Below are positions 1 through 7,612 of a stretch of DNA of 33,750 bases, piece after piece. This stretch comes from Oscillospiraceae bacterium (GTDB lineage Bacteria > Bacillota > Clostridia > Oscillospirales > Ruminococcaceae): positions 1 through 33,750 of the forward strand of contig JAFUHM010000033.1 of assembly GCA_017468865.1 (NCBI GenBank). The letters are read 5' to 3'. Every line of letters begins with the position of its first letter. The first letter of the stretch is position 1. Under the pieces are notes generated by a model. It did not search any database and was not told the origin of the DNA. It was given only the letters and a program-made list of their open reading frames with translations. Both the position numbers and the translations under genes were made by a program.

Positions 1-2229
1 ACGGAGATAACGGAAGAACAGACCAAGATTTACCGCACCGTCACGATTGATGACGCTATCAACGGTCTTGTTACGAGCAGCGTGGATAAGGCACTTGCTG
101 GTACAACCGTTATGTTTTCCGTCGCCGACTACCGGATTGATGTCTCGACATTGAAAGTTAATGACGGTGCAGTTGAACTGACTGCTGTGAACGACATCTG
201 GTACGCATTTACGATGCCGGCGGCTGATGTGACCGTGACGGCAGAAGTCGTACAAAGCAATGTTGACGGCGATATGCTGACCGGCTCGATAAGACATACA
301 GTTACCATAGTCGATGGGGCAAGTATCACTCTAAACAACGCCACTATTACCGGTGGTATTGTCTGCGAGGGTTCAGCGACGATTACCCTTGTCGGCACGA
401 ACAGCGTGAGCGGACCGACTTTTAAGGCGGGTATTCAGATTGGCGGCAGTGGTACTACGCTCACCATCAAGGGCAACGGCTCTTTGACGGCAAACGGCTA
501 TGACCAGTCCGCAGGCATCGGTCTGAGCCGTGCTTGGAATCCTGCCAGTGATGTTATCGGCGGCGATATTGTCATTGAGGGCGGAAACATCACTGCCAAC
601 GGCGGCAGTCAGTGGGGTGCAGGCATCGGCACGGGCGTTATCTTTGGAAACGGTAGCGCAAAGACCGCACGAATCGGTAACATTACCATCAAGGGTGGCA
701 CGGTAAAGGCAACGGGCGGCACATCAGCCGACGGAATCGGAACAGGCTATGCCTACAGTGGTTGCACCAACGCCATCGGCACGGTTACGATTTACGACGG
801 CATCAATTTGGTGGATGCATCGAGCATCAAGGACTTCGGCAGCGTAGTCTATATGCACGGCGAAAATGATATAACAGCAAACGCAAGCGATTACTTCGCT
901 ATCAACGGAAGCACTATTACATTAAAAGACTATAATCTTACTACAACAGGAGAACACGGCACGATTACCGCAAAGGTTGGCGATACATCAGCTGCAACAG
1001 CTCACTACGGTGATACTGTAACTCTGAATGTTACTCCCGATGAAGGCTATGTATTGAAATCTCTGACAGTTAAAGACGCAGATGAGAATGAGATTGAAGT
1101 GGAAAACAATCAGTTTAATATGCCTTTGAAAGATGTTACTATAACGGCAGAGTTCGTGCCGATAGAGTATACGATATCCTATGAACTTGGCGATGCTCAG
1201 AACAGTCCCTCCAACCCTGCATCCTATACAGTGGAGAGTGAAGATATCATCCTTGCCGCACCGACAGGTGATGACAGCTTTGAGGGCTGGTATGACAATG
1301 CGACATTCAAGGGCGAGCCTGTAACAAAGATCGAAAAGGGCAGCCGGGGCGATATCACCCTCTATGCCAAGTTCGGAGATATGAGCATAGAGCAGGCTTC
1401 TCTGACACTCAACGGTGACATCGGCGTGACAGTTGATATGAGTATTCCCGAAAAGTATACGGGCGGGGAATATTACATGACCATTTCTACCCCCAGACAG
1501 GCGACGAAGGAGTGTTCACTCTCCGACGCCCTTATCGCAGAAAATGGTCTGTACCGCTTCACCTTCTATGTGGCAGCCAAGGAAATGACAGACAGTATCG
1601 ATTTCACTCTGACCAACGGCACGGACAATGTGAAGACAGAATCTGTCTCGGTTCGTGATGTCGCACTCAGTTACTTAGCCGAGGAGACCAAATATCAGAA
1701 GGAGATACCTCTCGTCAAGGCAATGCTCAATTACGGCGCATATGCACAGGAGTTCTTGAATTATACCAATGACGATCATCTGGCAAATAAAGGCTTCGAG
1801 GACAGCAGGATAGATGCCCTTACTGCCGATGAGCTTCAAAAATATGCGTATAAAACAGAATATTCCAATCTGCCCGAGGGTGTGACCTGTACAGGCGTCA
1901 GCCTTTCGCTCAAATCTGAAATGGCTCTCAATCTGACATTTAACAATACCACAGGCAAAAAGCTCACATTTGCCGTACCGTCCGGCTATGAAGTGACCAC
2001 ATCCGGCACCGGCAAGAAGATAAAGGTAAAGGTGACGGGCATAAAGGCAGAGTATATCGGAAATGATGTAGAAGTATCCGTCACCTTTGACGGTCAGAGC
2101 GGCTACTATCAGAAGTACAATCCCATGACCTTCGGCTATAACCGTATCAAGGCAAACGATCCGGAGGCAGGGCTGTCTAAGGCAATGTACTATTACTACC
2201 TTGCCGCAGATGAATACATAAACAGCTGA
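1..2229 (+). CDS. Large secreted repeat protein, 3' part (5' end outside window)
   Basis: The reading frame is open from base 1, so this is the C-terminal part (about 742 residues) of a longer protein; the GTG at 82 is only an internal codon. An early stretch ends in FTMPAADVTVTAEV, typical of divergent InlB-type repeats. A Gly/Thr/Ile-rich region (about bases 300-850) reads like a beta-helix or beta-sandwich carbohydrate-binding fold (ITLNNATITGG and similar repeats). A second divergent repeat follows (FNMPLKDVTITAEF), then a Listeria-Bacteroides repeat (FEGWYDNATFKGEPVTKI). The last 270 residues form a Tyr-rich module of a kind I associate with secreted proteins of Ruminococcus and relatives. 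I see no LPXTG motif, dockerin or transmembrane anchor at the C-terminus. The protein is probably extracellular and may bind carbohydrate or cell wall; no enzymatic motif is visible. A small peptide gene follows 14 bases after the stop. Confidence 0.8.
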   Translation, partial: TEITEEQTKIYRTVTIDDAINGLVTSSVDKALAGTTVMFSVADYRIDVSTLKVNDGAVELTAVNDIWYAFTMPAADVTVTAEVVQSNVDGDMLTGSIRHTVTIVDGASITLNNATITGGIVCEGSATITLVGTNSVSGPTFKAGIQIGGSGTTLTIKGNGSLTANGYDQSAGIGLSRAWNPASDVIGGDIVIEGGNITANGGSQWGAGIGTGVIFGNGSAKTARIGNITIKGGTVKATGGTSADGIGTGYAYSGCTNAIGTVTIYDGINLVDASSIKDFGSVVYMHGENDITANASDYFAINGSTITLKDYNLTTTGEHGTITAKVGDTSAATAHYGDTVTLNVTPDEGYVLKSLTVKDADENEIEVENNQFNMPLKDVTITAEFVPIEYTISYELGDAQNSPSNPASYTVESEDIILAAPTGDDSFEGWYDNATFKGEPVTKIEKGSRGDITLYAKFGDMSIEQASLTLNGDIGVTVDMSIPEKYTGGEYYMTISTPRQATKECSLSDALIAENGLYRFTFYVAAKEMTDSIDFTLTNGTDNVKTESVSVRDVALSYLAEETKYQKEIPLVKAMLNYGAYAQEFLNYTNDDHLANKGFEDSRIDALTADELQKYAYKTEYSNLPEGVTCTGVSLSLKSEMALNLTFNNTTGKKLTFAVPSGYEVTTSGTGKKIKVKVTGIKAEYIGNDVEVSVTFDGQSGYYQKYNPMTFGYNRIKANDPEAGLSKAMYYYYLAADEYINS

Positions 2230-2243
2230 CTTTAGGAGGAACT

Positions 2244-2342
2244 ATGGAAAAGAAAGAATATGTATCTCCCGATATGGAGATAATCTGTTTTGAGACCACC
2301 GATGTGATGGAAGACAGCACCGGAGAGTACCCGCTCTCATGA
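2244..2342 (+). CDS. Short peptide (32 aa) with YVSPDMEIICFETTDV motif
   Basis: ATG at 2244 is preceded by TAGGAGGA with ideal spacing and lies 14 bases after the stop of the large secreted protein, so the two are probably co-transcribed. The product starts MEKKEY, continues SPDMEIICFETTDVMED and ends STGEYPLS; Cys15 is its only cysteine. From memory, short Firmicute peptides with a Tyr-x-x-Pro-x-Met-Glu-Ile-x-x-Phe-x-x-x-Asp-Val pattern are frequent in gut genomes, but I cannot name a family or function. It is followed by a long hairpin at 2351-2404. It could be a secretion-linked or modified peptide, or a regulatory micro-ORF; it carries no hydrophobic signal peptide. Evidence that it is translated is the ribosome binding site and motif-like composition only. 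Confidence 0.6.
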   Translation: MEKKEYVSPDMEIICFETTDVMEDSTGEYPLS

Positions 2343-2350
2343 TGCGATAG

Positions 2351-2404
2351 GATAATGAGTTCAGGCATACATAAGGATCTGAGTCCTTATGTATGCCATA
2401 CTCT
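2351..2404. repeat. Long inverted repeat, likely terminator-type hairpin
   Basis: A perfect 14-bp inverted repeat (2364-2377 with 2384-2397, loop TCTGAG) starts nine bases after the peptide stop. Flanking bases extend the symmetry imperfectly: GATAATGAGT on the left against ACTCTTTATC on the right. There is no long T-run, so it is a weak terminator by sequence. It may stabilise the 3' end of the + strand transcript or be a small palindromic repeat element. Confidence 0.6.
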
Positions 2405-2465
2405 TTATCCAACCGGAACGAAGGAACGAAATAATAAGGCATCGATCCGGATCATTAAGGTATAG

Positions 2466-2497
2466 AAAATGCTCAAGTGCATTACTTGAGCATTTTT
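2466..2497. terminator. Bidirectional Rho-independent terminator between convergent genes
   Basis: AAAATGCTCAAGT (2466-2478) pairs perfectly with ACTTGAGCATTTT (2484-2496) around a 5-base loop. T-runs follow on both strands (TTTTTCTTT on +, TTTTCTAT on -). The stop codon of the leftward HD hydrolase gene (2482-2484) lies inside the hairpin. It would end the long leftward operon and back up termination of the rightward secreted-protein transcript. Confidence 0.85.
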
Positions 2498-3117
2498 CTT
2501 TCTATAGCATCCGACAGGCATTTTTCCATATATTCCCCTAATTCCTGCGATCCATCGGCTATATGCTTGTTTCTGTTATAGACCATATCAGCGGAAGTCC
2601 CGTGTTCTTTCCAGCTGACGCCGCCCTTTGTATAGTTCAGCAGCATAGGCTGCATCCTGTCAAGTGCCGCAGCAAATCTTGATTCAGGTGTGTCCATCCG
2701 TTCAAATTCTTCCCAGAGAAAGCGGTATTCCTTTTGCTGATCCTGCGGAAGTATGCCGAACAGCCTGTCTGCTGCCGCCTTTTCCCGGGCTTCTTTTGTC
2801 TTGTATCCTTCGGCATCGTAACAATAAGTATCTCCTGCATCGATCTCCACTATATCATGTACAGTGACCATTTTAAGGACCTTCAGCAGGTCAATGGGCT
2901 CATTGGAATACTCTGCCAGTATCATGGCAAACAATGCAAGGTGAAAGGAATGTTCCGCATCATTTTCTCTTCTGTGATGCAGAGTTTCATCACCTTCACT
3001 ATCCCGCATGGATGCACCACGGCTTTCATCCGCAATGATATATGTCTGCCTGTAAAGTGATTTCATCTTGTCTGCTTCGAGCAGAAATCTTATCTGAGAC
3101 ATCAGTCTTTCGTTCAT
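2482..3117 (-). CDS. HD-domain hydrolase, YfbR/HDDC2-like (5'-deoxynucleotidase type)
   Basis: A 211-residue HD-superfamily phosphohydrolase. Visible metal ligands are His56 in ENDAEHS, the His87-Asp88 pair in VTVHDIVEIDAGD, with Glu91 close by, and Asp153 in ALDRMQP. The AEHS / HDxxE / LDxxxP pattern is characteristic of the YfbR/HDDC2 branch, whose members remove phosphate from 5'-deoxynucleoside monophosphates. A role in nucleotide salvage or pool cleaning is therefore likely, but substrate cannot be read from sequence. It is the last gene of the leftward operon, 4 bases after the HExxH protein gene, and its stop codon lies in the terminator hairpin. Confidence 0.8.
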   Translation of the reverse strand: MNERLMSQIRFLLEADKMKSLYRQTYIIADESRGASMRDSEGDETLHHRRENDAEHSFHLALFAMILAEYSNEPIDLLKVLKMVTVHDIVEIDAGDTYCYDAEGYKTKEAREKAAADRLFGILPQDQQKEYRFLWEEFERMDTPESRFAAALDRMQPMLLNYTKGGVSWKEHGTSADMVYNRNKHIADGSQELGEYMEKCLSDAIERKMLK

Positions 3118-3121
3118 ATTA

Positions 3122-3892
3122 TCACCTTTTGGAGAATTGCTGTCTTAGTTCTTCTATATCTGGTATAAGGTCATATGGACAGGTAACGGGAGGAATATCC
3201 TCGAAAGCCCTTAAAACATCATCTATGTATCTTATAGCATCCGTTATCGGGGCAGTGTACAGTTCAAGCCGTCCTGTAATATATATCCCGTTTTCTATGC
3301 CCAAACACTGCCTGAGAAGCATACTGTCTTGCTTTCCAAGTGCCGCATATATCCCAACCGTATCAGCTTCCAGCTCATCGAAGAGGTCTGTCCTGCCCGA
3401 GTGATACTTCCTCTTCACTATATAATGAGTACATTCGTGATACCTGCGTATTACAGACGACATACTGAGCCATTTTTCATAAGGGTATATCGGTGGTATG
3501 TATCCGCTGTAAGGCCCCTGCGATAGCACTACAATAGTTGACGTGACAGCTTCCCTGTCCTTTTTCAGCTCCTGAAAGTGATGCACCCATCCCATCATAT
3601 CATTGGAATGTGCCGCCAGATATTCTTTCCGCAGTGATGCCGTTTTTACTGTATCAGGGTATGTGATGACAGCAGCCCCCTGTGTGGAAGGGACATCGTA
3701 TTTTCCGTTATACACATATCTCAGAAATGCTTCAAAATCAGATCTGTTACAGAATGTGATAACAGGTACCTGTCCGACAGGTGTATCTTCCGTTAAGATG
3801 CCGTATTTGTCATCGTCCGTAAGAAGATGTGTATCACCTAACTGCGGAAAGCTTTTTTCAAGGGACAGAATGACGCTTTCATACTCTACCAT
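3122..3892 (-). CDS. Uncharacterised protein with HECTH (HExxH) zinc-metallopeptidase-like motif
   Basis: A 256-residue protein I cannot assign to a named family. Residues 152-156 read HECTH, a match to HExxH, followed by a Glu/Asp cluster DELEAD at 172-177. The spacing of about 17-19 residues from the second His to these acidic residues suits the third zinc ligand of gluzincin-type peptidases. The surrounding sequence (YHECTHYIVKR) is helical in character. The first 110 residues contain no recognisable domain, and there is no signal peptide, so it is probably cytoplasmic. It sits 1 base from the membrane lipid-kinase-like gene and 4 bases from the HD hydrolase, so the three are translated from one mRNA. 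Metallopeptidase activity is an inference from the motif alone. Confidence 0.6.
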   Translation of the reverse strand: MVEYESVILSLEKSFPQLGDTHLLTDDDKYGILTEDTPVGQVPVITFCNRSDFEAFLRYVYNGKYDVPSTQGAAVITYPDTVKTASLRKEYLAAHSNDMMGWVHHFQELKKDREAVTSTIVVLSQGPYSGYIPPIYPYEKWLSMSSVIRRYHECTHYIVKRKYHSGRTDLFDELEADTVGIYAALGKQDSMLLRQCLGIENGIYITGRLELYTAPITDAIRYIDDVLRAFEDIPPVTCPYDLIPDIEELRQQFSKR

Positions 3893-3893
3893 G

Positions 3894-4610
3894 TTATTCT
3901 ACCATAAGTACAGCCGACAGTATTGCTCCGAGCAGCAGCTCACAAATGTATATCGCCGCAGGAACCGTTACAGTGTCATATTCGCTCGGCGACCATAGCT
4001 CCACCGCCGCACCGACTGCCGCACAGGGAACGATGATGAGCAGCATACCCATATCAAACTGCTGCATCCTGTACGCCATCACTGCCGTACCGCATATCGC
4101 CGAGACGATAAACATAGCTGCTGTCCCTTCGACGGATTTCTTTCCGTCCGTGCGGGGGATATTCCTGTGTCTTCCAAAGGGGATGCCGACCAGAGCGGCG
4201 GCAGCATCACCGGTACCCCACATGATAACTGCATCGGGGGACAGCTCTGTCTTCAGCACTCCGTCAGCGGTGCATAAAGCCGCTATCATCAAGAAATACA
4301 TGACAAGGCTTCGCTTTATTTCGCCATCCGTCTTTTCCACAAAGAATTTCTTATAGAAGCTAACTCTCTCCAGAATCGTGAGCACCGGATAAAGTCCGAA
4401 GGCGATCAATGCGGATGTTATAGCAGGCTCATACCAATTCGGAGCCTTTATGAGCATCAGCGCCGCACCTGTGAAAGCCACGATATGCAGCAGTTTGCGA
4501 AATACAAAGTCTGGTATTCTTGTCAGGAAGCGCAGCGGGATAAGTATGAGCAGACACGGAAAGATAAACATACCGAGCTGATATAAACAAGTCAGTATTG
4601 CCTGAAGCAT
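3894..4610 (-). CDS. Membrane CTP-dependent polyprenol/diacylglycerol kinase-like protein (dolichol/phytol kinase family)
   Basis: A 238-residue integral membrane protein with about seven hydrophobic segments. It carries the family marks of SEC59/VTE5-type lipid kinases: RKLLHI near residue 38, GTGDAAAALVG at 132-142 followed by FGRHR, KKSVEGT at 157-163, and a late acidic motif ELWSPSEYDTVTVP at 204-217. These correspond to the CTP-binding loop region of dolichol and phytol kinases. It probably phosphorylates an isoprenoid alcohol or diacylglycerol at the cytoplasmic face of the membrane; undecaprenol recycling is one possibility. It lies 7 bases downstream of the flavin reductase gene. The substrate is not determined by the sequence, and a CDP-diglyceride synthetase-like activity is a less likely alternative. 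Confidence 0.75.
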   Translation of the reverse strand: MLQAILTCLYQLGMFIFPCLLILIPLRFLTRIPDFVFRKLLHIVAFTGAALMLIKAPNWYEPAITSALIAFGLYPVLTILERVSFYKKFFVEKTDGEIKRSLVMYFLMIAALCTADGVLKTELSPDAVIMWGTGDAAAALVGIPFGRHRNIPRTDGKKSVEGTAAMFIVSAICGTAVMAYRMQQFDMGMLLIIVPCAAVGAAVELWSPSEYDTVTVPAAIYICELLLGAILSAVLMVE

Positions 4611-4617
4611 ATTATCC

Positions 4618-5130
4618 TCAAATGATATATGAGTTGACTATCTCGCCGTAATAAGCGGTATGTATGTCACCGTCGCCATAGAATCGAGCCTTATTGCTTT
4701 CATCAAGTGCGAAAGGATCCTGCTTCTGCTTATAGATGACCTTACACTCCAGAGTAAGAGGGATCTCTTTTATGGCAGGGGAGTCCACTGTTATCCCATC
4801 AACAAGAGTAAAGCCCATATCTGCCGCCTTATCCGTATCACGTCCCGATCTTGAGCCGCAGTATCCGATCACCTTGCGCATAAACTCAGGATCGGTTGCA
4901 TCGGTAGGGATATTCACAGTGAATACACCTGTCTTGTCGATAAACTCCTTTGTGAATCTGCTGTCACGGACAAAAGTGATGAACACAGGCTTGTTCCATT
5001 CAATGCCGATCATGCCCCATGAGATCGCCATGGTATTGACTTTACCGTCCGCTTTGGCAGTAAGAAGGACACCGCTTTTTACGGCATTCATGATGTGTGA
5101 GGCGTGATCAAAAATATTAATCTGTTCCAT
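4618..5130 (-). CDS. Flavin reductase family protein (FMN-binding split barrel)
   Basis: A 170-residue protein with the features of the flavin-reductase-like FMN-binding fold: GVLLTAKADGKVNTMAISWG near the start, PVFITFVRDSRFTKEFI in the middle, and FTVNIPTDA followed by a Cys-containing GYCGSRSGRD segment. Members bind FMN and act as flavin reductases or small oxidoreductases in the cytoplasm. The start has an AAGGAG ribosome binding site just upstream. It follows leuS by 47 bases that hold a hairpin. Its electron donor and partner are unknown; nothing in the neighbours specifies them. Confidence 0.85.
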   Translation of the reverse strand: MEQINIFDHASHIMNAVKSGVLLTAKADGKVNTMAISWGMIGIEWNKPVFITFVRDSRFTKEFIDKTGVFTVNIPTDATDPEFMRKVIGYCGSRSGRDTDKAADMGFTLVDGITVDSPAIKEIPLTLECKVIYKQKQDPFALDESNKARFYGDGDIHTAYYGEIVNSYII

Positions 5131-5145
5131 GATAACTCCTTATTA

Positions 5146-5175
5146 TTTTGCCGCACTCCTCAGAGTGCGGCAAAG
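5146..5175. other. Intercistronic hairpin between leuS and flavin reductase
   Basis: GCCGCACTC pairs with GAGTGCGGC around a 4-base loop (about 5150-5171). Neither strand has a T-run directly after the stem in the leftward direction of transcription, where it is followed by AAAATAATAA. It is therefore more likely a processing or stability element, or a leaky terminator, than a strong terminator. Confidence 0.55.
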
Positions 5176-5177
5176 TG

Positions 5178-7586
5178 TTACTTAGCTACGATATTTACAA
5201 GTCTGCCCGTTACATATATCTCTTTGACGATGTTCTTTCCTTCGATAGCTGCGGCTATTGTTTCATTTGCCTTAGCAGCGGCGATGGCAGTGTCATTGTC
5301 TGCGTCAGTAGGGATAGTTACCTTGCCCCTGACCTTGCCGTTGATCTGGACAGCGATCTCGATCGTGTCATCCACGCAAAGGGATTCATCGTAATCTGCC
5401 CATTTCTGTTCGGAAAGGATACCGCCGTAGACAGTATTGTATATCTCCTCGGTAATATGGGGAGCAAAGGGGTTGAGTATAGTCAGAAGTGTCCTGTACT
5501 CAGCTTTGTTTACGCTGTCCTTTTCGTAGAAGGTATTTATCAGGCTCATCATCGCTGCAACGGCAGTATTGAACTTCATGTTCTCGATGTCCTCACTTAC
5601 CTTCTTGACGGTGCGGTGCATGAGCGATACCATTTCGGGACGGTACTCATCGCCGTCTATGAGCTTGTCCTGCAAAGCCCAGATGCGGTCAAGGAAACGC
5701 TTGCATCCCTTTACGCTTGTTTCGCTCCAGGGAGCTGCCTGTTCATAGTCACCCATGAAGAGAACGTAAATGCGAAGCACATCTGCACCGTATTCATCGA
5801 CCACATCGTTGGGGTCTACCACATTTCCCTTGGATTTGGACATCTTATCTCCGTCGGGGCCAAGGATAAGACCCTGAGCAGTCCTCTTGGCATAAGGTTC
5901 CGGGGTGTTCACCGCACCTATGTCATAAAGGAAATGGTGCCAGAAACGTGAATAGATCATGTGGCGGGTAACGTGTTCCATGCCGCCGTTATACCAGTCA
6001 ACTGGCATCCAGTATTCGAGCGCTTCCTTAGAAGCCAGAGCCTCATGGTTGTGAGGATCGGTATATCGGAGGAAATACCATGAAGAACCTGCCCACTGAG
6101 GCATGGTGTCTGTCTCTCTGCGTGCATCCTTGCCGCACTTCGGGCACTTGCACTTTACAAAGCTGTCGATCTTGGCGAGAGGGCTTTCTCCGTCCGAACC
6201 GGGCTCAAAATTCTCCACAGGGGGGAGCTTTAACGGAAGTTCATCATAGGGTACGGGGACCATGCCGCAGTCAGGACAGTGTACGATCGGGATAGGCTCA
6301 CCCCAGTATCTCTGGCGGTTGAATGCCCAGTCTTTCATCTTGTACTGTACGCCCTGTTCGCCAATGCCCTTTTCTTCAAGGTATTCAAGCATCTTGGCAA
6401 TGGAATCCTTCTTGTTCGTCATCCCGTTGAGAATGTCCGAATTGATCATCTCGCCGTCGCCTGTATATGCCTCTTTGGAGATGTCGCCGCCCTTGATAAC
6501 TTCGATTATATCTATGCCAAACTTCTTGGCAAATTCATAGTCACGCTGATCGTGAGCAGGCACAGCCATTATGGCACCCGTCCCGTATCCCATCATAACA
6601 TAGTCTGATATATAGATAGGCACTTCCTTGCCGGTTATGGGATTGATGCCGGTAAGACCGTCTATACATACGCCGGTCTTGTCCTTTACCAGCTGAGTGC
6701 GTTCAAATTCACTCTTCTTCGCACATTCAGTCTTGTACGCATCAAGCTCGGCAATATTCTTTATCTTGTCACGGTACTTCTCTATGATGGGATGCTCGGG
6801 AGCAATGACCATAAATGTCACGCCATAGAGGGTATCGGGACGTGTAGTGTAGATACGGAGACTTTCATCGGGGAATTCCTTTATCTTAAAGTTCACAAAG
6901 GCACCCGTGGATCTTCCTATCCAGTTCTCCTGCTGAAGTCTTATGTTAGGCAGATAGTTTACCGTGTCAAGTCCTTCAAGCAGCTTGTCAGCATATTCTG
7001 TTATGCGAAGATACCATACTTCCTTTTCCTTCTGGATTATGTCAGAATGGCATACATCACATTTTCCGCCCTGTGAATCCTCATTTGAGAGTACCACCTT
7101 ACAGGAAGGACAATAGTTTACAAGTGTCTTGTCACGGAAAACAAGGCCGTTTTCAAACATTTTAAGGAATATCCACTGTGTCCACTTGTAGTAGTCTTCC
7201 TCAGTAGTATCCACTACTCTCGACCAGTCGAAGGAAAACCCAACTTTCTTGAGCTGTCCGGTGAATTTTATGATATTGTTGTCCGTTACCTTGCGGGGGT
7301 GAACACCTGTCTTGATAGCGGTATTCTCCGTAGGAAGCCCGTATGCGTCAAAGCCTATCGGAAAGAGGACATTGTATCCCTGCATACGTCTCTTGCGGCT
7401 GACAACTTCCAGTCCGGAATATGCCTTGATATGACCAACGTGCATTCCGGCACCGGAAGGGTAGGGGAATTCTACAAGAGCGTAGAACTTGGGCTTCTTG
7501 CTCCCTGTCTCAGCCTTGAAAGAATCGTGTTCATCCCAGTATTTCTGCCACTTAGCTTCCACAGCGGCATGATCGTATTTGTTCAT
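5178..7586 (-). CDS. leuS: Leucine--tRNA ligase
   Basis: An 802-residue class I aminoacyl-tRNA synthetase that charges tRNA-Leu in the cytoplasm. The ATP-binding signatures are HVGH at 49-52 (in PYPSGAGMHVGHIKAYSGLE) and KMSKS at 581-585. The editing domain is intact, with TTRPDTLYG at 247-255 and the conserved Asp in AVPAHDQRD. Zinc-finger cysteine pairs are visible at CPSC (159-162), CDVC (176-179), CPDC (437-440) and CPKC (481-484). Length matches bacterial LeuRS. It lies 26 bases downstream of the membrane protein gene in the ftsY operon. I see no T-box leader directly upstream, so it depends on upstream transcription. Confidence 0.98.
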   Translation of the reverse strand: MNKYDHAAVEAKWQKYWDEHDSFKAETGSKKPKFYALVEFPYPSGAGMHVGHIKAYSGLEVVSRKRRMQGYNVLFPIGFDAYGLPTENTAIKTGVHPRKVTDNNIIKFTGQLKKVGFSFDWSRVVDTTEEDYYKWTQWIFLKMFENGLVFRDKTLVNYCPSCKVVLSNEDSQGGKCDVCHSDIIQKEKEVWYLRITEYADKLLEGLDTVNYLPNIRLQQENWIGRSTGAFVNFKIKEFPDESLRIYTTRPDTLYGVTFMVIAPEHPIIEKYRDKIKNIAELDAYKTECAKKSEFERTQLVKDKTGVCIDGLTGINPITGKEVPIYISDYVMMGYGTGAIMAVPAHDQRDYEFAKKFGIDIIEVIKGGDISKEAYTGDGEMINSDILNGMTNKKDSIAKMLEYLEEKGIGEQGVQYKMKDWAFNRQRYWGEPIPIVHCPDCGMVPVPYDELPLKLPPVENFEPGSDGESPLAKIDSFVKCKCPKCGKDARRETDTMPQWAGSSWYFLRYTDPHNHEALASKEALEYWMPVDWYNGGMEHVTRHMIYSRFWHHFLYDIGAVNTPEPYAKRTAQGLILGPDGDKMSKSKGNVVDPNDVVDEYGADVLRIYVLFMGDYEQAAPWSETSVKGCKRFLDRIWALQDKLIDGDEYRPEMVSLMHRTVKKVSEDIENMKFNTAVAAMMSLINTFYEKDSVNKAEYRTLLTILNPFAPHITEEIYNTVYGGILSEQKWADYDESLCVDDTIEIAVQINGKVRGKVTIPTDADNDTAIAAAKANETIAAAIEGKNIVKEIYVTGRLVNIVAK

Positions 7587-7612
7587 TTTAAGAGACCTTC
7601 TTTATAATTGTT

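Noticed and set aside
5146..5175. Terminator splitting leuS from the flavin reductase gene
   Set aside because: The stem is good but no T-run follows in the transcribed direction, so I list it only as a hairpin.
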